Shown here: piece by piece, positions 34,917-45,473 of the stretch
Layout: every line of letters begins with the position of its first letter
Numbering within the stretch: the first letter of the stretch is position 1
DNA from: Paraspadella gotoi
Taxonomy: Eukaryota; Chaetognatha
NCBI GenBank assembly: GCA_051294375.1
Contig: CM119271.1
Location: 14,948,770 to 15,012,769 of the forward strand
Length of the DNA stretch: 64,000 nucleotides
Direction of reading: 5' to 3'
Made by a program: the position numbers and the translations under genes
The notes under the pieces: model-generated
Database searches by the model: none
The model's input: only the letters and a program-made list of their open reading frames with translations
What the model was told of the DNA's origin: nothing

Positions 34917-36475
34917 ATGTCCTCCACTTCACCCCTTTTCGCCGTCGCCTCTTTTTTCCTCTTCCTCTTCCTCCTCCCTCTTTCCTCATCCCGTCATCGT
35001 CCCTCACCTCGTCATCGTTCGTCCCTCGACGTTTGTCAAGATCCTTTCAGCGTCGAGTGCGGCGAGAGCACCGGCGTCTGCGCCATCTTCGTTCGCTTCA
35101 CCGACGACTCCGTCCCGGCATGCGGCGCCCAGGTCAACGAATCCGCCTGGCCCATGAAGCCCCCGCCGCAGGTCAACATTTCCGGCAAAGGCTGCTGCTC
35201 CGCCGGCGACGGCAAGCTCGGGCTCATCTTGGTCGACGCCGACGAACCCAGTTGCGGACATCCTAAAGTCCATTACAAGCTTTACTGGCTTGTATTGGAC
35301 TTTCAGGGGAGTCGGTGGTGGCGAACGCTTATTCATTTAAAATAAAATGTTGAGTTAAAACTAATTAGTTACATTAGTTCGAGCACGAGCTCCTCCCAAC
35401 CCAAAGGACTCGGGTTCACGCCCTGCTGATTCAAGTAAAAGCGGGACGGGGCGTCTAACCCACCTGTAGTGACGGACTAAAGCCCGATCCGAAGTTCGGG
35501 ACCTTGTGTGCAACGGACGGTGAACTGCGCGCGGCATCGTCTTCCACAATATACTGTACATATCGTTGATGTTTAGTCAAATAACGAGGGTAAATAATAA
35601 GTGAAGGCAAGTATTTGGTTGACAATAGTTTTATTAACGACGGAAAATGATAAAGGCGATGACAAAGGTAATGACCACACGATGACAAAGGTTACGACAA
35701 AGATTAAATGAAGAAGAGTTTTTTTGAGTTTGGATGTTGAGGACTGAGGAGAGTGCCTTGAGAGATCCCTCGGCAATCTCGGCCGTCGACCCCTTAGTCT
35801 CTCTGTCGGTCTTTGGTCAGTCTAAGGTTGAAGTAAGGTTTGTGATTCGTCGGCTTTAAACCACCAAAGCCTGTCCAAATTCAGGGGCAAGATAGCTTGT
35901 TTATTAAATGATGGATAGTTTTCATATTGGTTGTAGTTTTTAGTTTTTTTCTCGGCTAATTTTCATTTTTTAAAAATTATTTATAATGTTTTTATAGTCG
36001 TTATTTAGCTAGTTAGTTAGTTATTAGTTATATTTCGCGAACGCCGCCTCCCCTCCCCCTCAAGTGCGACGAAGGCCTCGCGATCAACACGACCGGCGCG
36101 GAAGTCATCGAGGATTATTCGCCGCCCAAGATCAACTCGACGGGTCAGCCGACCGACAAGCCCCAGTACCACCGCTTCCAGTTCTTTTTCTTCAAGTACT
36201 CGTCCTTCGAGAACCCGCTCACCTCGGCCACCGTCGACAATCTCATGCGCAACAGAACCACTTTCTTCCTCTCCTTCGCCAACTACCTCAGCGGGATGGT
36301 CATTAAGGGAAGGACCGAGTTTCACACCAAAAACGAGGAGGGGGGCAGCGGGAGTGGAGGCACCGGAGGTGGTGGCACCGGGGGTGGTGGGGGATTTATG
36401 GCGGAGATGCCCGTTAAGAAGAGGGAGGAGGATGAGGATAAATATTGGTGGAGGAAAGAGTGGAGGAAAGGGTAG
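34917..36475 (+). CDS. Secreted PEBP-like protein 1 (possibly damaged donor)
   Basis: The PEBP fold binds phospholipid or protein ligands; its role here is unknown. The frame at ATG 34917 begins with a signal peptide (FAVASFFLFLFLLPLSSS) and continues with Cys-rich sequence up to GLILVDADEPSC, the equivalent of the PEBP DPDAP ligand loop, and YWLVLDF. A second exon starts after AG 36063-36064 and runs 36065-36475. It contains YSPPK, YHRFQFFFF (the PEBP HRY segment) and a Gly-rich, then Lys/Glu/Trp-rich tail. I find no GT donor just after LDF; the nearest in phase is GTATTG at 35292, which would drop four residues. The 0.75-kb intron holds repeat-like DNA. The downstream neighbour is a paralogue with a clean junction. 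Function may be intact or lost. Confidence 0.7.
35366..35560. repeat. Possible SINE-like insert in PEBP-1 intron
   Basis: A G+C-rich block in A+T-rich intron containing GGGTTCACGCC, which resembles a weak tRNA B-box, and ending with a 19-bp sequence (35530-35548) that is repeated exactly at 18638-18656. SINE origin is inference; the box A match is poor. Confidence 0.3.
35854..35934 (+). repeat. Dispersed repeat family, copy D (5'-truncated)
   Basis: Begins inside the family consensus at TTTAAACCACCAAAGCCTG and runs to the common end ATATTGGTTGT. Truncation at the 5' side with a fixed 3' side is typical of retroposed copies. Confidence 0.78.
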
Positions 36476-36740
36476 GAAGAGGATAGAGGCAGAAGAAAGG
36501 AAGTCTTAAACTTAACCAAAGATTCATACGTGCGGCGCGAATTTGTTTATCAAGCTCTTTTTTTTTTTTCGTTACCAATCATCAGAGAATCGTTATATTA
36601 TTTAAATTTTAGGGTACAACTTTACAATGTACCGTTGTTAAAATTATTCATTTTGATTTATATTATTCGAAACCCGTTGTTTTTCGAAAATATAGGCATC
36701 CTTTTTTTTTATTACTAGTTAACTCATTCGAAGAGTAAAA

Positions 36741-38111
36741 ATGACTTATCTCCTCGTTACCAGCGTCTCTCTCTTTCTCTCCTTCATCCCTTCCTCCCTC
36801 TCCATTTCCCATGTCTGCGAGAAGGACGGTCTCGGAGTCTGCGATGCCTTCGGCGATGTCTTCAACATGGCCAAGATCTGCAGCCTCTCTGTTAAAATCG
36901 GCGACGCGACGCCGAAATGCGGGGACGACGTGGCCGAGGACAAATGGCCCCAGAAAGATCCGCCGGAGATCACCGTCTCCGGTGACGGGTGCTGCCACGG
37001 GAACGGGAAGTTCGGCCTGCTGATGACAGATCCCGATGCGCCCAATTGCAAAATTGAGGGCGCTAAGTATTGGCTCCATTTCTTGGCGCTGGGACTTGAT
37101 TGCGAGGAGTCGAAAGTCCTCGATTTGTCGGGAGGACAAACTTTAAAGAGTAAGGGAACTAAAGTGATGGACAACAAACAATTATCATTTTCTTATATCT
37201 ACTTTTTGTGGGGAATTTGAAATTTATATTTTCATATATTTATATTTAAAATTAGCCTATTTTTTAATTAAAATTATTTATAATTATAAATAACTAGGTC
37301 CCAAAAATAAAGAGAATTTGATAATAAACTTACTAATATAAACTTGGTCTTTATTTTCATATTTAATAGCTAAACATAAATTTTATGAAATTTTAATAAT
37401 TTCATTTTAAAATACCCAAAAGTAGGTATTATGGCAACAGCCGGGTTGCCTGTGATGCCCATTGGGATGGGGCATCTCACTGTTGGCTTTGGGGGCTTCC
37501 GACCCTCAGTAACGCCTCCAGTCACTGGCGCGGTTACCCTAGGACGGTCTCGCTTTGCCAACGCAGAGGGAAGTCGTTAGGACTGTGGATAGAACACTAC
37601 ACCTGGGATGGTGTGTTCTGGATTTGGCTGAAGGATGGTGGACGTGAGGCAGTGTGAATATACCGCCACAGTATACCATTTTATTAGTATTTTATGTACT
37701 TTAAAAATTTTATTTGTGAAAAGAAAGATGGAATTTTACAAAAAAATGGTCATCACCATTAAACTCTTCAGACTTTATCACAGTAAAAAAAAAATGAACG
37801 AAATTTGTTATCTAATATTTTGTTATCTTTAAATGGTCTACCCCCTACTCGTAGGCTATCGACCGCCGACACCGCCCGCACCCAACGATCCGTCAACGAT
37901 GCCCGCCTACCACCGCTACCAGTTCTTTTTCTTCGCCTACAGCGAGCCCAAGAAAGGAATGAGCGGAGACCTCGTCAAGAAGATCATGGCGGAGACAGAT
38001 GACCGTTCCAAGTTGATCAAGAGGTTCAGCTTGCTCTTCAAGGGTTTCCAGATACGAGGAGTCACCGAGTTTCACACAAAACAGGACCGTCGTCGTCTCG
38101 ATGTTGTTTAA
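36741..38111 (+). CDS. Secreted PEBP-like protein 2
   Basis: Exons 36741-37149 and 37855-38111 join in phase 1 (strong donor GTAAGG) and give 221 residues. A signal peptide (MTYLLVTSVSLFLSFIP) is followed by a Cys-containing lead, then GLLMTDPDAPNC, the PEBP ligand-site DPDAP motif, KYWLHFLAL, YRPPTPP and YHRYQFFFFAYSE, in the order found in phosphatidylethanolamine-binding proteins. The extra cysteines and export signal set it apart from cytosolic PEBP/RKIP. It lies 265 bp after PEBP-1, from which it probably arose by tandem duplication; the intron sits at a different place in the two genes. The 3' UTR has GGAATAAAC near 38374. Specific ligand unknown. Confidence 0.82.
37425..37672. repeat. 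G+C-rich insert in PEBP-2 intron, possible element fragment
   Basis: About 250 bp of balanced composition in an otherwise A+T-rich intron (from GGTATTATGGCAACAGCC to GTGAATATACC). It has no open frame and no copy elsewhere in the window. It looks like a retroelement tail, but the evidence is compositional only. Confidence 0.3.
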
Positions 38112-38548
38112 CGAGGCGGCGCTTCCTTGAAATCTCGGATTTGAAACCTTAATTACTGATTAAATATTCAAAAAATATAAATCTGTGTTAATCTGTGATA
38201 ACAGTGATATGTGGTGATTCGGAAGACGAGTTACTCTCGCTTATTTTTATCTTTTTATACTTTTTCCCAATCACCTATTTGTTAATTGTATATGAGATTG
38301 GGAGTCGATGAATATTTATTTACTCTTTTTTAAAAAATAGTTGTAGCGTGCAAAGTTAGCTTAACCGCATTTTGGAATAAACTTCAAACTCGATTTAACA
38401 TCCAGCGGGGTGTCTGTTTTATTTATTCCTGTTATTTATTTTTTTTAGAAATAACGTAAAACGTCGTTAAATCAATGAACAATGTCAATAGGATATAAAT
38501 TAGTATCGTAATGCGATAAAAATAAGACCCAACCTCTCTGCCGTGACA

Positions 38549-41500
38549 ATGTTATCGGACACGCTTCCCTTTGCTCGGAGGTGCTCCACCCCGGACTCCC
38601 CTTCCTCCTCCCGCTGCTCCACCTACTCCGCCTATCGATCCTTTAGAGGCTCCCACTTTCGCAGCTTTTACGTTCTGCTCCTCTTCCTACTTTGCGCCGC
38701 TTTGATTCTCTGCCTTTCGTTGGGAATCTTGATTCACGGATGGCAGCGACGGCCTCGTCCAGTCTTTCATCCAAGGAAGAGGTTGGTAGAAGTCAATGGG
38801 GTTGATAATAACATAGCAGGGTCTCGCTATGTTATTATTGTATGTAGTATAAAATTTCAAAGAATGTTTCAATTGCATAAACGGACCACGTCCTTATCTC
38901 ATTTAGAATCATTGTCACAAATTCGTTTATTAGCTTAAACCATAAAAAAATTATATCTTCACCATGACTCGCTCGCTTTTTTCCGAGAGAAAATTTATCG
39001 AATCATTTCTTTCGATGGAGAAAATTTATCGAATCATTTCGTTTTCACCCCCCCCCCATTTCTTTCCCCTCACCTCAGCTTCGACTCCACCCCTACTATC
39101 TTCCTCCCCCCACCTCCCCACCCTACCACAACTGCTTCGACGTGTACCGGTGCGGACGCGATGACCGTCACCGAATCAAAGTCTACGTCTATCCGCTCTT
39201 CAACTACGTGGACGCGGAGGGGAAGCCGGTCACGCCCACTCCGATGTCGAGGGAATATCACGAGATGTTGTCGGCCATTTATTACTCGGATTTTATTACT
39301 AAGAATCCGGGTAAATACGAATTTTTATATCGATTTTGGGTTGTGGCACCTGGGCAGTCTTGTCTGGGAGGAGTTTTTCTAGGAATATTTCCGTCAAGAG
39401 AAATGAGAATTGAACAAAAAATCATACATTCTTTAATAACTTGTGACTAAATGAGTTCCATCCCTGGATCCAGACGAGGCTTGCGTCTTCATTCCCTCCA
39501 TCGACCTTCTCAACGAAGCCCGAGTCTCCGGCCCCGAAGTCGGTCGCGTCCTCGCCTCCCTCCCCTTTTGGAACAACGGGTCAAATCATCTCCTCTTTAA
39601 TCTCTTACCCACTCTGCGTCCAGAGGTGGAGAGCTTTCCCGACTTCCCCATCGGCAAGGCCATGGTCGCCGGTGAGACGAGAGAGAGAGAGAGAGAGATA
39701 TATTAAAAGCTGAATAACAACCCACATCCCTTCCCCAGGCGGGAGCTTCTCCACTTGGTCGATCCGCCGCGACTTTGACGTGAGTCTGCCGATCTTCAAC
39801 CCGCTCGTCCGCGACTACACCGACGCTCGTCGCGAATCTGGAGGGAGGAAGAGGAGGAGCAAGAAGTGGCTCGCCGCCTCAGCTCAGATCAATATCCACG
39901 CCGAGTTTAGAGAGACGTTGACGAGTCTGGCGCAGGTATTGTGAAACTTAAAGCGTTAAATGTAAAATAGTAGATAAAACCAATAATAATTATAACAGGA
40001 AATGTAATAATTCTAAAACTTGAATAGCTATTTAAAATGGTAGTAAGGCAAATCAATCAGGTTGTCCGTGACAAAAAAAAAGTCAGGTTTTTTCCCCTTA
40101 AAGGACCACGCCGACTTTCTCCTTCTCGACCGCTGCGACGCCGGGGGCGACTCGTCCACCTTCAACGCTTCACTGCGCTGCGTCGACGGCGGCGGCGGCC
40201 GGCGCTTTTCTTACCCGCGCGTGCTCGAGGATGCGACGTTCTGTCTCGTCCTCCGCGGGTCGCGTCTCGGCCAAGCGGCGCTCGTAGACTCAATGGGCGC
40301 CGGCTGCATTCCCGTCGTCTTGATAGATCACTATGTTTTGCCTTTCGAGGAGGTCGTCGACTGGGGGAAGGCGGCCATAAGGCTCTACGAGAGTGAGTCT
40401 TTAATTCGGATTTGAGTTTCTCGGTTGTAGGATATTGTGTTTTCATTAGGGAACTATAATTATGTAGTGGCTGTCCTAAACTTAGGGCTAATGTTTGAGT
40501 TACGTTGGAAATTCAACATTACTTTGTATTTTAAAGATATGAGACCAGTTAGTTGATTTTATTTTTGTAGCTCATGTTTATTACCTCAAATCCTCAATAT
40601 ATAAATGATATTAAAAAAATATTTTTAAATCATAGCCTATTACATAGGAATTTCGCCGGATTGATGTTCAATTGGTTTCGTAGTCATCCAATGAATTATT
40701 TCTCCGTCAAGGCGAGCTCCCCAACCTCCTGGACATTCTCCACGACGTATCGTCGGAAAGAATCTCCTCCATGCAGAATCAAGTCTCTTTTCTCTGGAAT
40801 CGATACCTCGGATCTCCCGCCGCCGCCGTCCTCGCCGCTCTGCAGATCGTCAACGATCGAGTGTTCCCCTTCGTGGCTCGATCCCGCCTCGAGTGGAACC
40901 ACCCTTCTCCCTTCCCCGCCTTCTTCCCACTCTCTCGCGCCCCCAAGCGTCAAGGCTTCACCGCGGTCATTCTCACTTTCGACCGGACGGCGGGACTGTT
41001 CAAGTTGGTCCAGCGAATCGCCCACACCGACTCCTTGGCCAAGATCGTCGTCATTTGGAACAATCAGGTTTTTTTTGGGGGGGGGGTTAGGAAGAGGGGG
41101 AGACAGTGGACCCGGGTTTGTCGTTGATAATCAATCTGTCTGTCCACTTTCCTTTTAGAATAAACGACCCCCTCCCTCGGAGGAATGGCCGAAACTTACC
41201 AAACCGCTCGTGGTGAGAGAGACGAGGGAAAACCTACTCGGCAATCGATTTTATCCTTACGAAGGTAAGTTTATTTTTAATCCTTAATTTTAAAAAAATG
41301 TTAACTCAATTTAAACTTTGTTTAAATCCTCCACACAGATATCGAAACGGAGGCCGTCCTCGCCCTCGACGACGATATCAACATGCTGACCTCGGACGAA
41401 CTGGAGTTCGCTTATCAAGTGTGGTCCGAACATCCCGATCGCCTCGTCGGATTTCCCGCGCGACTCCACGCCTGGGACGACAACACCACCGCCTGGCGAT

Positions 41501-42080
41501 ACGAGTCGGAATGGATGAACGAAATTTCTATGGTGCTCACAGGTAAATGGATATTTTGAAAGAATCATTAATAACTAGTAATAGAATTGGATGTGTTAAA
41601 CGGACATGAAGTAATTTTTTTGTGTATTTTTAGGCGCAGCTTTTTACCACAAATACTTCTCTTACCTCTATACAACGGCGATGCCTGCCGAGATCAGAAG
41701 CTGGGTAAGCTTTGTTTCGGTACAATATTAACAATTGATTAACCAATAACCATGCGATATTCATGACGTTTTTCGGACATCAGGTCGACGACCACATGAA
41801 CTGCGAAGACATCGCCATGAATTTCCTCGTCGCCAACTACACTGGCAAAGCCCCCATCAAAGTTACGCCCCGTAAAAAGTTCAAGTGTCCCAACTGCCCC
41901 GTCAACAGCCTAAGCTACGCCACGGAGCACATGGTGGAGCGATCGCGCTGCGTGGACCACTTCGCCCGCGTCTACGGAAGGATGCCGCTCAAGACGGTCG
42001 AGTTCCGCGTCGATCCCGCGCTTTTCATGGACACCGTCCCCGCGGGGATGAAGAAGTTCGCCGGGATCGGGAGCCTTTGA
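38549..42080 (+). CDS. EXT2: Exostosin-2, heparan sulphate co-polymerase
   Basis: EXT2 forms a Golgi complex with EXT1 that builds the heparan sulphate chain by alternating GlcA and GlcNAc. Ten exons: 38549-38785, 39079-39310, 39474-39671, 39739-39935, 40104-40392, 40712-41067, 41159-41264, 41339-41542, 41634-41704 and 41784-42080, giving 728 residues (human about 718). A type II anchor ([20 protein letters not shown]) is followed by the exostosin domain ([32 protein letters not shown]) and a GT64 domain ([25 protein letters not shown] with the DxD metal site; [31 protein letters not shown]). The C-terminus GIGSL matches human EXT2. The exon 1 donor GTAGAA was chosen by phase. A GA tract follows the stop, and AATAAA lies near 42288. 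Confidence 0.97.
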
Positions 42081-42108
42081 GAGAGAGAGAGAGAGAAAGA
42101 AAGAAATA
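42081..42108 (+). repeat. (GA)n microsatellite at the EXT2 stop
   Basis: The TGA stop continues as GAGAGAGAGAGA, then GAAAGAAAGAAA. Confidence 0.85.
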
Positions 42109-42428
42109 TACTCTTCGAAGTATTTCCCCTTTTTTCCCCAATTCCCCGTTTTTCTCGCGTTTTTTACGTTTTGTGTTTTCGATTAAACCACCGCCTGAAA
42201 TTTCTCTAGTGTTCGAATTTTTATTTTATTGTTGTTGACTAATGTTTTTATCATTTTTTGTTTTCAAAGCTGAACATTAAATTTGGAATAAACGAAGTAA
42301 AAACTGCAAACTACGCGTTCTCTTTCCCATTGCGCCGTTGGTGATAGTTACGAAAAAAACTAAACCGAAAGGCTAATCGCCCCCCCCCCCAACAAAAAAA
42401 TAACCAAACCATCATAAGGATAAAGATA

Positions 42429-43345
42429 ATGTTCAAGCCGAAGGTCCTGCTGATGGGACCGGCGAAGGTCGGCAAGACGACGCTGGCCAATTTCCTCGCC
42501 GACGCCACCGAAAACATCGGAGCCGAATATCGACCCACGAAGGTTCGATCGGTTCGTCGATTAAATATTTAATTAGTTAATTATTATTAATTGATATTTT
42601 TTTGATTCTTAATTCAAGGGAGTTCGCATAGTAGAGTTCGAGTCGAGCAACGTGGACGTCAAGGGTCGACCCGTCGGCGCCGAAGTTGAACTCTGGGATT
42701 GCGGCGCCACCGGGAACGCCGAATCCTGCTGGCCCATCTTCGCCAAGGACGCCAACGGAATCGTCTTCGTTTTCAATCAGGTTGAAAAATGGGATTAGTA
42801 AGGTTTTTTTAATCTCATTTGCATATTGTAGCCGTTCATTTTATTATAAAAATTGTAAAATTAGTACTTGGTTTCGCAATTTAAAGTTTTAGATTTTAAA
42901 AGGAATTCAGGCCCGCCCCAGACACGACGCCTTCCAAAGCGACGTCGGAGGCGGCGGCGCAGGAGAAGCTCCTCGAGAAGCTCTACAACAACTTCGTGCG
43001 ACAGGAGGGCGTCCGCGACTCCCAGTGCCTCGTCGTCAATCAAGTCAAACCCGTCAAGGACGACGACGACGACGTCGACGCCGCTTTCGGAAAATCAAGC
43101 GCCAAGCACGAGGTTAGCGCGCGAGGATTTGACGAGAGCGTTAAGAGCATTACCAACTCCCTCGTCTCGAATCCTCCAAGGTGATGCTCCCGGATCGGAT
43201 GCGCGGGATTCCTTTCGTGGACGCGCGGTTGGATGCGGACGCGGAGACGGTGAAGACAGAGTTCAACGCGTTCCTCGCTCGCGTTTTACTCGTAATGTCG
43301 GAGAATCGGGAGCGAGAAGAGCAGAACATTATCGATCGAAGATGA
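42429..43345 (+). CDS. IFT22: Intraflagellar transport protein 22 (RABL5), Rab-like GTPase
   Basis: IFT22 is the small GTPase of the IFT-B complex that carries cargo along ciliary axonemes. Exons are 42429-42542, 42619-42780, 42903-43112 and 43181-43345, giving 216 residues. The P-loop is GPAKVGKTT, followed by LANFLAD, GVRIVEFE (switch I side), VELWDCGA (the DxxG position, with Cys-Gly as in IFT22) and ESCWPIFAKDANGIVFVFN. The C-terminal block KTEFNAFLARVLLVMSENREREEQ corresponds to the IFT22 tail. Exon 3 starts after AAAAG 42902, chosen because only this frame carries EKLLEKLYNNFVRQEG. The last intron is only 68 bp. Its presence implies ciliated cells. It starts about 135 bp after the EXT2 poly(A) signal. 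Confidence 0.9.
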
Positions 43346-43371
43346 AAACGGCGCCATCTTTAAATCAGTCC

Positions 43372-43424
43372 AGGATTTATTACCAAGATCTAGGATTTAT
43401 TACCAAGATCTAGGATTTATTATC
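43372..43424 (+). repeat. 20-bp tandem repeat after IFT22
   Basis: Two perfect units of AGGATTTATTACCAAGATCT and a partial third, in the IFT22 3' flank. Confidence 0.9.
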
Positions 43425-43693
43425 AACCCAGTCACGGCATTTCGATGTTTTAGCGAAAGAAGAAGATTACTGTATTCCAAGTGACCTTTTTTTAATCAAA
43501 CGATTCCGTCCAGGATTTTATTAATCTATTTTTTGATTAAAAAAAAAACCTTTTTGCACTGTAGTTAGCACATTATTTACTTTGTTTGTATTTATTTATT
43601 CAAGTCCTTTTTTTAAGTTTTAACGATGATATCTGACCATCTGACCAGTGGTCAAGTGACCACACATTGAGAGATCCCTTTTTCCTTTCCACA

Positions 43694-45183
43694 ATGGAGG
43701 CAAAATCCATGGCGCTCGATCGTTTACCTTGGAAGAATGAAGTCATTTCCCAACTTCTTTACTTCTTCGAATTTTATCAAGGAGTGGAGGGATATTTGCC
43801 GCCGAGCGGTTTTGCGGCCATGGTGGCCTCGGCCGTTGGCTACATTTGGACCCAAGCCGGAATTCCCTGTCTCGATCATCAAAATATTTTATCGCGGATT
43901 AAAGGACTCGTCTCTCGCATCGTCGAAGCCGCCCTTCCGCTTTGTCCAGGAGTGGCACCGGACAAATTGACCAGTTTGCACAATGTCTTCCGCGCCCTCG
44001 ACCCTGATGCGCGTTGCCGTATCTCATCCCTCGTTGGCCTCAATGATTTGTTCGACGTCTTGGATGTCGATGATAACGCGACCGAATCCAAAACCAATTT
44101 TTATGAAGATCAAAAAAGCGAAAGAAAACTTTCGATAGTATTTTTAAAAGATCGATTGTGCTATAAGGGCGACGACGTGTATTTTACGCGACTAAAAGAT
44201 ATTTATCGAAAACATTGGTTGCTTCAATTTCCGAAGATGGAGCATTATCATTATCCTCAGGATCATCTTCCCACAGAAATGGATGTGCTTAGATTCGTGA
44301 AAAGCAGACTTTCATTCAGGTTTGTCTATTTTATACATACATACATACATATATTTTTGTAATTGTTTGGTCTTTCATAATGTAAGCATAATGTCATTTC
44401 AGGAAAAATTCCCATTCAATGGGCCTCGGATCCATTCCGACCAAAGAAGTCGTTGCTCACGAAGCCTACTTGGGGGTGAAAAACATCTGGGAACGGAAGA
44501 GGTTGCCCGTCGCAATTACCGTTCATAGCGCCGGTCAGCGTCGCGTCCTCTGTTTATTCGAGCAGCTTAATATAAGAACGGGATACACGTTGAGAGATAT
44601 TCATAGCAAGGGTCTCGGTCTACCTCATGTCCGACACCTTCGAACTTGGGAAAACAAAGCCTACGAAGACTTTTGGTTCGACGGGTATCAAAGAGAAGTT
44701 TTCAGTCTTTTATCCGAACCGAAAATATGGAATCCCAAAACGAATTCGAGACGAAAACTTAAACGGAAAATTGGGAAGATCAGTCTCTCAGAAATCGAGT
44801 CCATTTCTATGAAAAGTTCGCGACTTCGCACGGAGGATTTCGAGGAGTTCCTCTCCGGAACTTCGCCGGTAGATGAGGAAGAGTGGAAGGAACGGCCGAG
44901 TCGAACGGAGGAAGATCCCAGCGACGCTCGTTGTGATACTTTTGGCTTTGAGTTTGACAAGGACGATCGAGAGATCGTTAAATGTCAGAGTTTAAGTCCC
45001 AGTCTCAATCCCAGTACAAAATCTGAAACGACGGGACGCGGACCCAATCAGATAACAAATTTCACGCCTCGACTCAAACAAACTTGTCTGCCCCAATGCA
45101 GGGTTTTTATCGACTCGTTCCAGTTGCCGCTGATTAGAAGGAGGATTTGGTTAACATCAAAACATTTTGATTTGGTGTATTAA
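43694..45183 (+). CDS. Orphan tandem family, member 1
   Basis: Not recognised. Exons 43694-44319 and 44403-45183 join in phase 2, giving 468 residues. It shares with the next two genes an N-terminal block (MEAKSMALDRLPWK, then ISQLLYFF), YIWTQAGIPC, LNDLFDVLD, FYEDQKSERK, GDDVYFT, LPTEMDVLRF, then across the intron KNSHSMG, a region with WERKRLP, IHSKGLGL and WENKAYEDFW, and an acidic DEEEWKE segment. The soluble, charged, all-alpha look has no signal peptide or membrane helix. Its C-terminal 100 residues differ from members 2 and 3 and lack TQT motifs. The intron sits at exactly the same codon in all three genes, so duplication was DNA-based. A CCTTTTTCC tract lies just before the ATG. Confidence 0.8.
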
Positions 45184-45473
45184 TGTCTTAATGCCATTTC
45201 GAAAATCTGACGTTCTGTCTGCCTGTCAGGAACATGCCCCCTAACATGCCGACCTCAAACTTCATACATGATGGGAGATTCCTCCATGAATTTGGGCGTT
45301 AGAAAAAGTACGGCATCACAGTTCACAACGCATGACCTTAAATTCCGATTTTAGCGGTTGTGGTTGTTGTTTAGACCGTTAAATGATTATACTTCCGAAA
45401 GGAAATAACAATATGCTTTTGTTAAATTTCCTCACAATTAAATTTTCCTAGATTTCAACTCGTTTCCGAAATC
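45184..45473. other. Spacer between orphan members 1 and 2
   Basis: No coding frame. TTTTCCTAG at 45443-45451 resembles a 3' splice site, 22 bp before the next ATG. Confidence 0.45.

Noticed and set aside
35380-35450. Possible tRNA gene
   Set aside because: A weak B-box-like sequence is present, but no cloverleaf with paired acceptor stem and a proper A-box could be folded by eye.
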